Shown here in pieces: positions 19,573 through 29,746 of a stretch of DNA of 64,000 nt. The stretch's first letter is position 1, and the number at the start of each line of letters is the position of its first letter. Under the pieces are notes generated by a model. That model worked only from the letters and a program-made list of their open reading frames with translations, was not told the origin of the DNA and did not search any database. The position numbers and the translations under genes were made by a program. The stretch is from Anthoceros angustus. Its lineage: Eukaryota > Streptophyta > Anthocerotopsida > Anthocerotales > Anthocerotaceae. Location: the NCBI GenBank assembly GCA_010909165.1, contig MU008194.1, positions 372,001-436,000 on the forward strand, in the 5' to 3' direction.

Positions 19573-21531
19573 ATGCAGCAATGTGAGGAGCAGGAGCGCA
19601 AAGAGAGCGAGCAGGAGGTCGGGATGCCGCGGATCGTGATTCCGGGCGACGAGCCTGAAGACTCCAGCGGGAGCAGGGGGGCTCAGTCTCATCCTCCTCT
19701 GGCAGAGTCCACCTCTCGGAGGGGCCTTCTGCAGGAGGAAGATGAGGGCACTAACAGCAGCGTTGCATCCGGCGGCAGCAAGGGATCCGGCTTGTCGGTG
19801 AAGAAGGTGCCGTCTGGATACTCGGAGCTCTCGGACACGCTGTCTCCTCTGCCAGGGGAGGGGACTTCCCCTTTCAGATCCCCGCTCCGGTCGCCATTGC
19901 GGACCAGCTCGCCCTTGCTGCCTGGTGCTGGCTTGGGGAACGGGGGAGGAGTATCTCCGTTCAGAGGATCTCCGTTTAGGTCCCGGGATCTGGACTCCGT
20001 CTTCACAGGTAGCTCCCCGGCCAGGTCTGCAGCTGGGTCTCAGATATCCCCTTTCAAGAGAAGCCTGCTGACCCCGTCCGCTACCTTCAAGCGCCTGGCG
20101 GAGGCCAAGGAGGAGGTCTCCAGGAACACGCCTTCCGAGGCGCCTTCCTTCTCCAGTCGCATCAGGGACGGGATTCATAGGCTTGGGAACATAGACTGGC
20201 AGATTGTGAAGCAGCAGGGCAAGGACTGGCTATGGAACCCCAAGAACCTGGCTCTTCTGGCGTGGATTTTGGCTGTGGCGGTCTCTGGGGCTATTCTGTT
20301 CATGGTCATGGTGGGCATGCTGAACCGTGCTCTGCCCAAGAAGAAGGACAGGGATGCATGGTTCGAGGTGAACAACCAGATTCTGAATGCTCTCTTTACT
20401 CTCATGTGCCTGTACCTGCATCCCACCAGATTCTACCATGCCTATTTGCTCTATCGTTGGGAGCCCCGGGATATTGTGAAGATGAGGAAGGCGTACTGCA
20501 AGAACGGAACCCGCAAGCTGCACGAGTGGTTTCACATCACAGTGGTGGTGTGCCTGCTGCATCTCAACTGCTTTGCTCAGTACGCCTTGTGTGGGCTCAA
20601 CTGGGGCTACAAGAGGTCGGGGAGGCCTGCCTTAGGAGTGGGAGTGTGCCTCAGCTTTGCCATCGGCTGTTCTGCCGCAGCAGGGATCTACAACAGCCTG
20701 AGTCCTCTGGGGAGGGAGTTCGTGGCACTGGACGATGAGGAGTATTCGAAGCTGGCATCCGAGCTGGAGAAGGGTGAGGCCAAGGTCCACCTGGAGAACG
20801 AGACATCCCTGTACGACATAGGGATCATGAACTTCCGGCTGCTGGAGAAGAGGATGTCCTTTGCCAAGAGGGATGGATGCAGGGAGAAGGAGGTGGAGAA
20901 CCCGGAGTGGAAAGGTGGGCTATGGGACTGGAACATGGAGCCTGGCATCTCCCTCCTCTCCTTCGTGTGCTTTGTGTGCGTGTTCGGATGGAACGTAGAC
21001 AGGCTTGGGTTCGGCAACCGCTACGTGCACATCGTCACCTTTGTTCTTCTCCTCACAGCCCCCTTCTGGATCTTCGATCTGGCTGCCATCAACCTAGACA
21101 ACTACTATGTCAGGCATGGCATCGGTGGTGCAGGGATTGCTCTCAGCGTCTTTGGGCTGCTGTACGGTGGGTTCTGGAGGATCAGGATGCGAGAGACCTT
21201 CAACCTCCCCCCCAAAACATGGTGCTGCAGGAACCCTAGGATGACAGACTGCGCTTCGTGGTTCTTCCTCCCGTTCTGCTCCCTCTGCCAGGAGGTCCGA
21301 ACTGCCGAGTACTACGACATCAAGGAGGACAAGTTCTTCGTCAGGAGCAGCTCTGGCAAGCACGGAGTCACCTTCCCTAACGGAGTCACCCCACGCTCTT
21401 CCCTGCGTGATGCTCCCCCGCCTCCCCTGAACCTCGACACCCATGTGAGGGAGCTGGAGTTGTCCGCCGGCCCTGCTCCAATGGCTCCACCCGTCCCCCA
21501 GACTCTCAGCAAGGATGATCCAGCCCCCTGA
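19573..21531 (+). CDS. DUF2985-PLAC8 membrane protein
   Basis: A 652-residue single-exon protein of the plant PLAC8 group that also carries DUF2985. Its biochemical role is not settled; smaller PLAC8 relatives affect cadmium/calcium handling and organ size. Residues 1-200 are Ser/Pro-rich and disordered, with SPFRSPLRSPLR-type repeats. A first membrane helix (LLAWILAVAVSGAILFMVMV) starts the DUF2985 part, followed by WFHITVVVCLLHLNCFAQYA, a third hydrophobic run (LGVGVCLSFAIGCSAAAGIY), and two more near 21000-21180. The PLAC8 Cys motif is TWCCRNPRMTDCASWFFLPF then CSLCQEVRTAEYY. The frame opens at MQQCEEQE; MPRIVIPGDE at codon 18 may be the true start. It converges on the receptor kinase gene. 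Confidence 0.9.
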   Translation: MQQCEEQERKESEQEVGMPRIVIPGDEPEDSSGSRGAQSHPPLAESTSRRGLLQEEDEGTNSSVASGGSKGSGLSVKKVPSGYSELSDTLSPLPGEGTSPFRSPLRSPLRTSSPLLPGAGLGNGGGVSPFRGSPFRSRDLDSVFTGSSPARSAAGSQISPFKRSLLTPSATFKRLAEAKEEVSRNTPSEAPSFSSRIRDGIHRLGNIDWQIVKQQGKDWLWNPKNLALLAWILAVAVSGAILFMVMVGMLNRALPKKKDRDAWFEVNNQILNALFTLMCLYLHPTRFYHAYLLYRWEPRDIVKMRKAYCKNGTRKLHEWFHITVVVCLLHLNCFAQYALCGLNWGYKRSGRPALGVGVCLSFAIGCSAAAGIYNSLSPLGREFVALDDEEYSKLASELEKGEAKVHLENETSLYDIGIMNFRLLEKRMSFAKRDGCREKEVENPEWKGGLWDWNMEPGISLLSFVCFVCVFGWNVDRLGFGNRYVHIVTFVLLLTAPFWIFDLAAINLDNYYVRHGIGGAGIALSVFGLLYGGFWRIRMRETFNLPPKTWCCRNPRMTDCASWFFLPFCSLCQEVRTAEYYDIKEDKFFVRSSSGKHGVTFPNGVTPRSSLRDAPPPPLNLDTHVRELELSAGPAPMAPPVPQTLSKDDPAP

Positions 21532-21645
21532 CCTGGTTCTGTGCTGGTATCTCCGCGATCTTTGTACATTAGAAATCATTTCTGTTGTAAGAACGCCCAT
21601 TGACTGGTTCACAATTTTCTGAGAACAATTGTTTCTAGGGTAAAC

Positions 21646-21712
21646 GTCGTAGCTTAGTGGCTGAGCCTCAAAATTTGTGAGACGGATGCCGGGTTCAATT
21701 CCTCTGTACGAC
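21646..21712 (+). ncRNA. tRNA-like sequence with Pol III A and B boxes (SINE head or tRNA relic)
   Basis: A perfect A-box match (TAGCTTAGTGG) and B-box match (GGTTCAATTCC) are spaced as in a tRNA. The ends GTCGTA and TACGAC pair over 6 bp. The D-stem GCTT/GAGC and a CTCA/TGAG hairpin in the anticodon position can form, but the total is only about 67 nt, the anticodon loop lacks U33, and the T-stem pairs poorly. It is therefore unlikely to be a working tRNA. It sits in the roughly 215-bp gap between two convergent genes. Confidence 0.55.
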
Positions 21713-21747
21713 ATTTTCGATAAATAAGGAAAAGAAATCCGCTTGAA

Positions 21748-24700
21748 TCAGCTTCTGTCCGACATCGGAGATACAGGCGGGGACGCCTCGAATCGGAAAG
21801 TGGGGCTGCCGGCGCCAAGTCTAGCGCTGCTGCAGGCTAAGTCGGGGAGAGGACGCGGCATCTTGTAGATCTGGCCGGTGACGGGGCCGCTGGTGGTGTC
21901 CACATCCAGGCGCTCGTTCAGCAGCCTGAGCACCTTCTTGATGTTGGGCCTGAGCCTGCCCTCGGAGCGCGTGCACATGTGCACAATGTCCATCACGGCC
22001 TTGAGCTCCTGCACATTGTAGGTGTGCTCCAGGTCGGGGTCCACCAGGCCCGGCAGGCTGGAATCCTTGTCCACGTATTTCTGCGCCCATTCCACCAGGT
22101 TCTTGTTGTCGTGCACTGCCCGCCTGGCTGTCACGATTTCCAGCAGCAGGACGCCCAGGCTGTACACGTCGCTCTTCTCCGTCAGCTCGTGGGTGATCAT
22201 GTACTCCGGGTCCATGTAGCCTGCCACAGCAGATCGGAGACAACGTCTCAAACGGGACATGGAATTCGTAGAGGACACCAGTCACGTTGCAAGGTCGGGC
22301 TGGGTACCCACCTGGAGTTCCCCGAACGTCTGTCGTGACAGGCTCGAACATTTCGGCCCCGTTGCGGGCAGAGAAGGCGAGGCCGAAGTCGGCGATCTGA
22401 TCGAAGCCCGGCAGGCAAGTCAGGATAACGGGGACAGCCCACAGAAGAGGGTGGGGAATGGCAGTGTTTGAATGCTGCATACCTTGGGAATGAAGTTCTC
22501 GTCCAGCAGGATGTTGCTGGATTTGATATCTCTGTGGCAGAGAGGAGGATCGCAGTAGCAGTGCAAGTACTCCTGACAGCTCAAGTGATTGGTTAGTTGC
22601 TATGCTTCTGGAAAATGCAAGATAGGGTTTTGGGATGAATCGTTTTGGGATGAGGTGGTGATGCTCACCAGTCCAGCAGCAACACCCACTGCAATCCTCA
22701 GCCTTGTTCTCCAGTTCAGCGGGGTCTTGGTTGCCACTGGCATGCACCGTCACAAGATGCTAAGCATCGGAATTAAGGTTACTTCAATCTTCTGAAAATC
22801 ATGGCTGAAAGCAAGCAAGCAAGCGCTCGCTCTTACCGTGTAGGTGGTCTTTCAGGCTGCCGTTCTCCAGGTATTCGTAGATAAGGAACCTGAGCAAGGT
22901 ACCGTACGATGGGCTTGTTAGATGCATCGTCATGTGTTGCTTCTGGAAGGAGAGAATGAGGTGTGCACCTTTCTTGCTTTTCTGCACAGAAGCCTCGGAG
23001 AGTAACAAGGTGGCGGTGGTGGAGTCTCCCCAGGAGCTCCATTTCCCGGCAGAATTCATTCTCGCCTTGCTTGCTGCCTTGGTTCATTCTCTTGATTCCA
23101 GCTACAAGCCCATCTTTGAACTGGCCTTTGTAGACGGTTCCGAATCCTCCTCTGCCTATGACATCGCTGAAGTTCTTGGTGGCTGCCTTCACTTCGTGGA
23201 GCTTGTAGCGCTTGAACAGAGGTGAGGAATCTGGCCCGCCATGCCATATGAATGCAAGCGTTATACCTTTGCCTGCCGTCTTCGAGAAGTAGTAAAAGTA
23301 CAAAGCAGCCGAGAGCAGCGCAGGGCAGGGCAGGGCAGGGCAGGGCAGAGGAGAGGCGGAACCTTTTCTCCAGTTTTGGATCTGGTATCGAGGGCTGATC
23401 AAGCCCTCCTTGGCCTTCCAGACTGGTGCGTCAGGGCTGGTGTCTCGTAGCTCCTTCCTCTTTTGGTGAATAAGAAGCAGAAGCAGGCACAACACAGCCA
23501 GTGCAGCTGCTGCCACTCCGATGCCGATTCCCAGCACTAAAGTGAGTTTTGTTGCATGAGACTCGGACCCAACGGTGTTCATCGAGTTGTTGGGCTGAGA
23601 GCCGCTCACAGGAGCTTCAGCAGGGGCAGGAGCCGGAGCTGTTATCTGTTGTGTGGAAGTGATTACTGCCAGACATGTGATCAAGGGTGTGGCGTCAATA
23701 TTATCCTTCTAAAGCTGTGAATTGCATGGCAAAGGGGCTTGGCCTCCTTACCTGGAAGTGAATACAAGCAGCCTCCGAGGGAAGTAGCTTCAGCTGCACT
23801 GGAAGCACTGGCCAATGCCATGAACACCAGATCCCTGCAGCTTTGGATGGTCCGGGGATCGACATTTGGAGCTGCCACTGCATAGGTGACGTTGTTGACG
23901 GCTGCCTGGCAGCGGTTGCAGGAGAAATTTGCTTCCTTGCAAGTATTCTCAACGTCGATGAAGGATAAACCCTGTGCAGTGATCCCCTGTATCAGCTGAG
24001 CAGAAGTGAGAAGATGGTGGCATCCCGAGGTGCTTTGTTGGAAAATGCTGCTAGCCGTCATGTTGCATTTGAAAAAGGTGTCCAGTGCCGAGTCCTGCCC
24101 CTTCAGATTGTCGGTGAGCTCGGATATGCAAGCCGTCCCCTGCTTCTTGGACAAGAGAAACGCCCCACCATTCTGGGTAGCTCCAGTCCTCAGAGCCAGC
24201 AGAGCAGCAGCACAGCAATCCCCATTCGTGCTGTCCTGACATGCGTCTGCCACGTTCTGTATCTGCCAAGCCGGGAAGCTGAAATGGCATTCTGCAAAAA
24301 CGCACATTGTCAACCAGACCTGCTCCAACATCGCCCAACACCATCAAACATCACCCAACATCATCAAACACCACCCAACATCATCAGACGCCACCCAACA
24401 TCAACAGAGGCAGCATCAGAGGCAGCAAACCAGCCTGCCTTACCGCTCTGCGGCTGCAACTGGCCCCCAGCATTCTGCAGCTTGTAGAAGCAATTAGCAG
24501 TCTCCATGGCGTACTCGACGCCCCCCAGGCTGGCCACGGTGAGGAAGGTGGCATCCAAGCACGCCGTCTCATTGGCATTAGACGCACCCAAGGCCGTCTC
24601 CACGAACTCCTTACTGGCATCGAAGCAGTTGCTGCAGGAGCTGGTGGTGTTGCCCACGCACTCCTTCAGCACGCTCCCGAATCCACCCACCTCAGAAATG

Positions 24701-25197
24701 CCCGGCCCCACGGTGTAGTTCTGGCAGGCAATGTTGTAGCTCCCGTTCACCGTCCTGAGCCCGCACTGGTTGGTGTGGCCAGCCGCAATCCCGTTCTCCT
24801 CGAACACCCTGACGGTGGCGTTCAAGCAGGGGCCGGCCAGGCTCCCGGGCAGCGTGAGCAGCGCAGTGGCATTGGTATACTCCGCCATGGCCACCCCGAA
24901 CAGCGCCCGCACGTACGCGCAGCAGTTCTGCAACCCACTGGGCTCCGTGCAGGCCGACACAGCCGCGCTGAAATCCAGGCTGCTGTAGTCCAGCGGACAC
25001 CCTGCCACCACCACCCACAAGCGTCAAATCCCAGCAACCTGCTCAGAGAACACCCAGCCAGCATCCCTCCCCAGCACGCCATCTCCCTCACCTCCGCCAT
25101 TCTGCGCCTGCGCGCACCCCGCCGCTATCGCCCACAACGCCCAAATCCAGACCCACATCCTCAGAATTGCGTCTCGCTGCTGCCCACCGGGCGCCAT
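21748..25197 (-). CDS. Receptor-like kinase with two SPARK-type ectodomains
   Basis: A plasma-membrane Ser/Thr receptor kinase. The start at 25197 gives a signal peptide ([15 protein letters not shown]). Exon 2 (about 25011-24445) holds a first Cys-rich SPARK-like domain: [46 protein letters not shown]. Exon 3 (about 24295-23753) holds a second: [56 protein letters not shown] Pro/Ala linker and one membrane helix ([20 protein letters not shown]) follow. The kinase has GRGGFGTVY, the IKRMN lysine, [27 protein letters not shown] and [13 protein letters not shown], so all catalytic elements are present. Introns contain simple repeats (23310-23350; 24315-24410). SPARK kinases include ARK1-type mycorrhiza-associated receptors; kinship with that clade needs a tree. 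Confidence 0.9.
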
Positions 25198-26057
25198 CCC
25201 GCTCAAATTCCCCGCAATGCTGCTCGCGCAAGGCGGGGCGCAAACGGTCCTGCAGCCGGTGTCAGGCCTGACAGATTGGAATCGGATCGATCCCGACTCG
25301 GAGGGAGGCCAATGCGCGCCCTTGCGCTGGGCTGCAGGCATGGCAGCAGTCGTCCTCCATGCGTGACATTGTACGCATTTGAGGCGCACCGGAAGCCATC
25401 AAAGTGGCCTGCTCCCGCGCCTCTGCTCTGCTCCTGCCGGGGCGTGTACAGTACGAGAGGGACTTGGAGAATTGAAAGCACCCGGCTCGCTTCTCTCTCG
25501 TCTCCGAGCATTTAGACAGCATTTACCGGTTGTTACTCCTGGATGGAGCGAGAGTGTCTTTATTACCTCCCGTGTCGGAGGCAGGAGCTCCGTCTGCTCC
25601 TCTGGCCTCGAGCATGGGATTCCGGGATCGGCGCCCTCACAGTGCGCTCTTTCCGATTGACCCAACATGCCTCGTGTACGGAGCAGCTTGTCCGAGTATT
25701 CTAACGGACAAGACCTTCGTCCCATTGGCTCTCGCCCTTGCCCACACACCAATGCCCGCCTCTCTCTCTTCTCGAACTTTGAGAACATAACAAAAATAAG
25801 GTTCAAGCAACTGCATCATATGCACCTTGAATGCGGGCGTCAGATATAGAAGCCCACTTTGAAGCCCACTGTTGGTCGTTGAATGTGTCCAGTTGCCAGA
25901 GGATGGAGGCGTTTTTCTATGGGGATGTTCGTGGATCTGGATAGATAAGATTGGATTGAGTTCAGAAAAGGTCTGTTAACAAATCTATGTCATCTAGTCT
26001 AAAGGCCTTAATTTCTTTGTGCACTAGTGCACCTAGAGCTTGAACCTTTGAATTGAC
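25198..26057. other. Spacer between the receptor kinase and PC-esterase genes
   Basis: No gene is supported. The first 300 bp should hold the receptor kinase promoter on the minus strand. Frames on both strands here are short and lack family resemblance. Confidence 0.5.
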
Positions 26058-27908
26058 TCATGTAAGATTATCAATGGTTGAGAAGATGTTGTAAAGCAAT
26101 TCTGCAATGTAGTCTAGCGGTCCCGGCAAGCAATAGTGCAGACAATCATGTCTGTCAATGTGGCCATCCGGTCGGAGACTAAGAGCTGTGTCGACATCAA
26201 TGTAGATATATTGGTGTCTTTCTACAATTTCTTTCGCCAAACCATTCTGACGTTGGAATTCCCCCCAATGCCATTCTATTGGAAGATCCTTCTGTCTTTC
26301 TTGTATTGGGGTTGTGAATATATTGCAGTTTTTATGCCCTGTAGAAAATATGAATAGTGAGAAATGTAAGAAGTGGAAAGGAAGTTTGTTAATGATCAAC
26401 ACAATATGTACTACTCACCTGGAGGTGTGTTGCGGAACATGACAAGGAGGTGAGGATAATAGTTTCGTAGGAGTGTTAAAGTCTCCTCTAAAGCTGTTGT
26501 GTAGATGTTGTCGGGTTCATAGTGTGCTCCTCTGTTCAGAATAAGGATCTTTATATTCCAGTCGCTAAGTGCTGGCAACCATGGCCATTCAAGGATGTTG
26601 CTCCATCCGTCATCTTTGATTTCCAAAGTTGGGGATAAACGATCATTTCTGATGAACCCAATTTTGAAGCCTTTGTTTGGACCTAGAATATCATCACATA
26701 CTTGATATCCCTGCCAAGTTCGTACTGAGGAGAGACTAGGTATAATACCCGTTACATTGTTCAAGAAGTTGTTGAGAAGTACCCATTGTAGTTCATGGTT
26801 GATAGAGTCCCCCACGAGCAAAATGTTTCTATTTGACCCAATCAACCTGCAAATTTCATATAACTTGGTTACAATCTTTCTTTGATAGTCAAAACAGTAT
26901 GACATGCAGTTCTTTAACATGTTCTATTGTTACCTGCAAAAATGGTTTCGATTTAATGGTACCATAGAACAACTTCTACTGCTACGCCATACCCATTTCA
27001 ACTCGTCTCGAACCTGTCTTCATATAAAATTCAATTCAATGAGAACATCCACAACAATTACATAATGCACTACATTACATGTTCATAGTTTGACTTACTT
27101 TCCAATCAGAGCTTATTTTGATAGCATCTGCTTGAACTCCAGCTACATTACCGGGAGTGTTTATATGTCTACCATCACATTGGTTTGCAAAAGGATCACC
27201 AGCGAAATTCCAAGGCATTTTTCGCGCAGTATTATTGAGTTTCCATTTTCCTGTTTGGCTGAAACAATAAAAGAATCCACTTCTTGTGCTCAAGAAGAAC
27301 AACATGCAGCAATTTCTTTTGAAGTTTATCATATTTATCACACTTTGTATATCACAAACAAGAACTTGGACTTGGTATCATATTGATTGCCAAATGGTTG
27401 TGATGTAGATCGAATAAGCCTGGCTACTAGCATTTATGGTCTAATAGTATTGGGCCATGCAAATGCCAAAAATGAAGTAAGCCCCCTTGCCCTCCTTCAC
27501 TCCCCCATTTTGTATGGAATTGTGAAATATTTGAAAGGGGGACGATGAGCAATGCCTCAAAACTGATGTGCCAAGCAGCTTAATCAGAGTAGGGGCATTT
27601 AAGCACCTGAAGCAAGCCAAGTGCCGGCGAAATTTGTCTGCAGCACGTTTGGTGTAGATTTGTGTTCCCAGAACAGCTGGAGTATTGGAGGCTCCGTGTC
27701 CTGCTTGAAAGCCCTCTTCCCAACCATTGACGTGAAGGTGCAACGGATCTGAGGTCTGTGCCATGAAAATCCACAGGCTCCAGGACAGGAGCAAGAGAAA
27801 GAGGAGCCCCCAGATTGCGGAAACCAGATGCCGATTGCAGGGTGCGTCCTCACAGACCTTGTCTTGCTCCAGCCCGAAAATTGGGAGCTCACGTTCCCAC
27901 CACCTCAT
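26058..27908 (-). CDS. PC-esterase / trichome birefringence-like O-acetyltransferase-type protein
   Basis: Members of this GDSL-like family O-acetylate wall polysaccharides in the Golgi. Five exons fit in frame: 27908-27607, 27258-27099, 27013-26934, 26846-26419 and 26338-26058, giving 416 residues. A type II membrane anchor is near residues 28-46 (LVSAIWGLLFLLLLSWSLW). The luminal part has TGKWKL, LKWVWRSS, the GDS motif with its nucleophile serine (LLVGDSINHELQW), LILNRGAHY, RNTPPG, and the C-terminal Asp/His pair in DCLHYCLPGP. The sequence differs from standard seed-plant TBLs (NRGAHY for the usual NTGHWW-like strand), so it may belong to an older PC-esterase branch. The first exon joins through matching phase (2+1), which supports it. 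The exons are AT-rich compared with neighbours. Confidence 0.82.
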
Positions 27909-28345
27909 GGCCGGAGTCCTTGCTCCCCCGCTGGCCAGCCTTGTGATACCTGAAAGCTTGTGAGTACAAGAATCGGGCGAGACTAGGACGGAGCGGAGGA
28001 GCAAGAGAAGAAAAGAACATCAGAAGCCTGCTTGTGAGCCTGGAAAGCATGCCAAGCGCCATCATCGTGAGCAGCGCAGCAGGTTGAGCAGAAGCAGTCC
28101 GGGAAAGCCAAGAAAGCTGCCACTGTCCCGTCACGGGGACATCCATGGCATCGTTTAGGTAGTTATGTTAATCGGATGAGATTAAACGCCGGGTTGCACC
28201 GGTTCCCATTTCTTTCCGTTTCCGTTACCGAGAAGCTTCCATGGCCAGGGTTAGAAGCGGAGCAGCCACGGGTCGAGCTGATCGAGGTTGCGCGGAGTGA
28301 TGCGGGCTGGAGCTGGCCCGTTGGTGACTGTGGGCTCTGCCCAAC

Positions 28346-29427
28346 ATGCTGTCGGCTAAGGAGCAGAGGGAAGCTCGGCGGCGGAAGATTCTTGAGCGGG
28401 GCCCTGATCGCCTTGCCTACATTGCGCGCCAGGTGCCGGCTGTGCCTCGGGAGCCTGAGTCCAAGCCCAAGCCCCAGCCCGAGGTTGAGCTCCAAGCTGA
28501 GGAGATTAAGCCTGCAGCTGCCGAGCCCGACAGCACCACCACCAGCGTGCTACAGTTCACTCAGGGATGGCGGGAATTGCAGGAACCTGCGAGGAGGGCG
28601 CCTCCCGGTGCGTTTTCTTGTCTGTGCTTACGTTCTGCTGCCGGGGATGGAATGGAGTGTTTGCTCATGTTGATGGATGCCCCTGTCTTGATCTGAGCGA
28701 GTGAACGATATCGTGTTGCGTTGTAGGTTTTCCTGCCTCTCCGACTCATGGGTTCGACGCCGTAGTCACCTCCAGGTTGCTGCAAGATGTACAGTCTCAG
28801 ATGCAGGCCTTGGACTTGGGCCGTGCTGAGCAAGAGGCAGCCCGGGCTAAGCCGGAGCTCATATCTCCTCTGCCTACCTCTGTAGGTGGGGTAGGGTTTC
28901 AGCAGCAGGTGGATCAGGAGCTGTCGAAGGAACGGAAATCGAGAATCAGTGGTTTGAGGTCTTGCAAGGCATGGTCTCAGTCTATCAGGGGAACCGAGGT
29001 GGCTAGGGCCGCTTTTGCTCTTCTTCTCGGTCTGGTGGTATTCGGGCTGGCTTTGCTGCCATGTGAGCATCCTTCCAACAGATTCATGTGGCCCGGGGGC
29101 GTTGGATGGCCGCTGTCCCTCATCGTAGTTACAGACATCACTTTAGTGTTGGGGGCCCTTCTTTCTGCTTCCACCAAAGTCCCTCGAGGTGTACAGGATC
29201 GGCCTGTGGCTGGAGATGATCAATTGTCCCGCACCCTGAATGCAGTCAATCGGATGGGTGACCAGCTGGAAAAGTGGATGACGGTGTTCGAGGCTGTGCA
29301 AGGTGTCACTCTAGATTGCTCTGTGTATGTAGTCTCTGTGACCTCCGCAGTGTCGGTTGCCCAATTTTGGGATCTACCACTTTGCTTAGCAGTCGCGACA
29401 CCAAGACTTGGTGTACTTGCCATGTAA
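28346..29427 (+). CDS. GET2/CAMLG-like ER receptor subunit (G1IP-like)
   Basis: Likely the plant counterpart of GET2/CAMLG, which with GET1 receives tail-anchored proteins from GET3 at the ER. Two exons (28346 to about 28608, and 28727-29427) give roughly 320 residues. The N-terminus SAKEQREARRRKILERGPDR is the cytosolic Arg-rich helix that binds GET3, close to the family's diagnostic RRRKIL..RL pattern. A disordered linker follows. Three hydrophobic segments at the C-terminus (AAFALLLGLVVFGLALL; LSLIVVTDITLVLGALL; VYVVSVTSAVSVAQF onward) match the three-helix GET2 layout. The gene is short in primary-sequence conservation beyond these features, as usual. The start is the first ATG directly before the motif. 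Confidence 0.82.
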
Positions 29428-29746
29428 TCTATATCTTAAAGACAGCTCTATTCCAAGCACGTCCCCTGTCTATGAATGTCCATTCTGGTTGCACCCGATC
29501 TCCCACACTCTCAGCACAGGAAATAGGGGGTAGCTCAACAGACTTTCCGTCTTGCATCTAGATAAGAATGAAAAGGGATCTGTACAGCCACGAAACGCTG
29601 AAACGCCGCTGAATGCTGTTAAAGCAAGCATAGCATAGCCTTAGAGAGGTGGGAACAGCATTGTGAGGTCGGCGGTGTTCTTTTAGGGCTCCGCTATGGA
29701 CATTTGGCAGCATCCTGGTGCCTGAGTGATTTGTCTTTTGGCCGCA

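Noticed and set aside
21821-22753. 310-codon minus-strand frame overlapping the kinase
   Set aside because: It crosses kinase introns and runs out of the kinase frame; the spliced kinase reading explains the region.
24307-25515. 402-codon plus-strand open frame
   Set aside because: It lies antisense to the first exons of the receptor kinase, is composition-driven (His/Pro/Arg-rich), and has no family motif.
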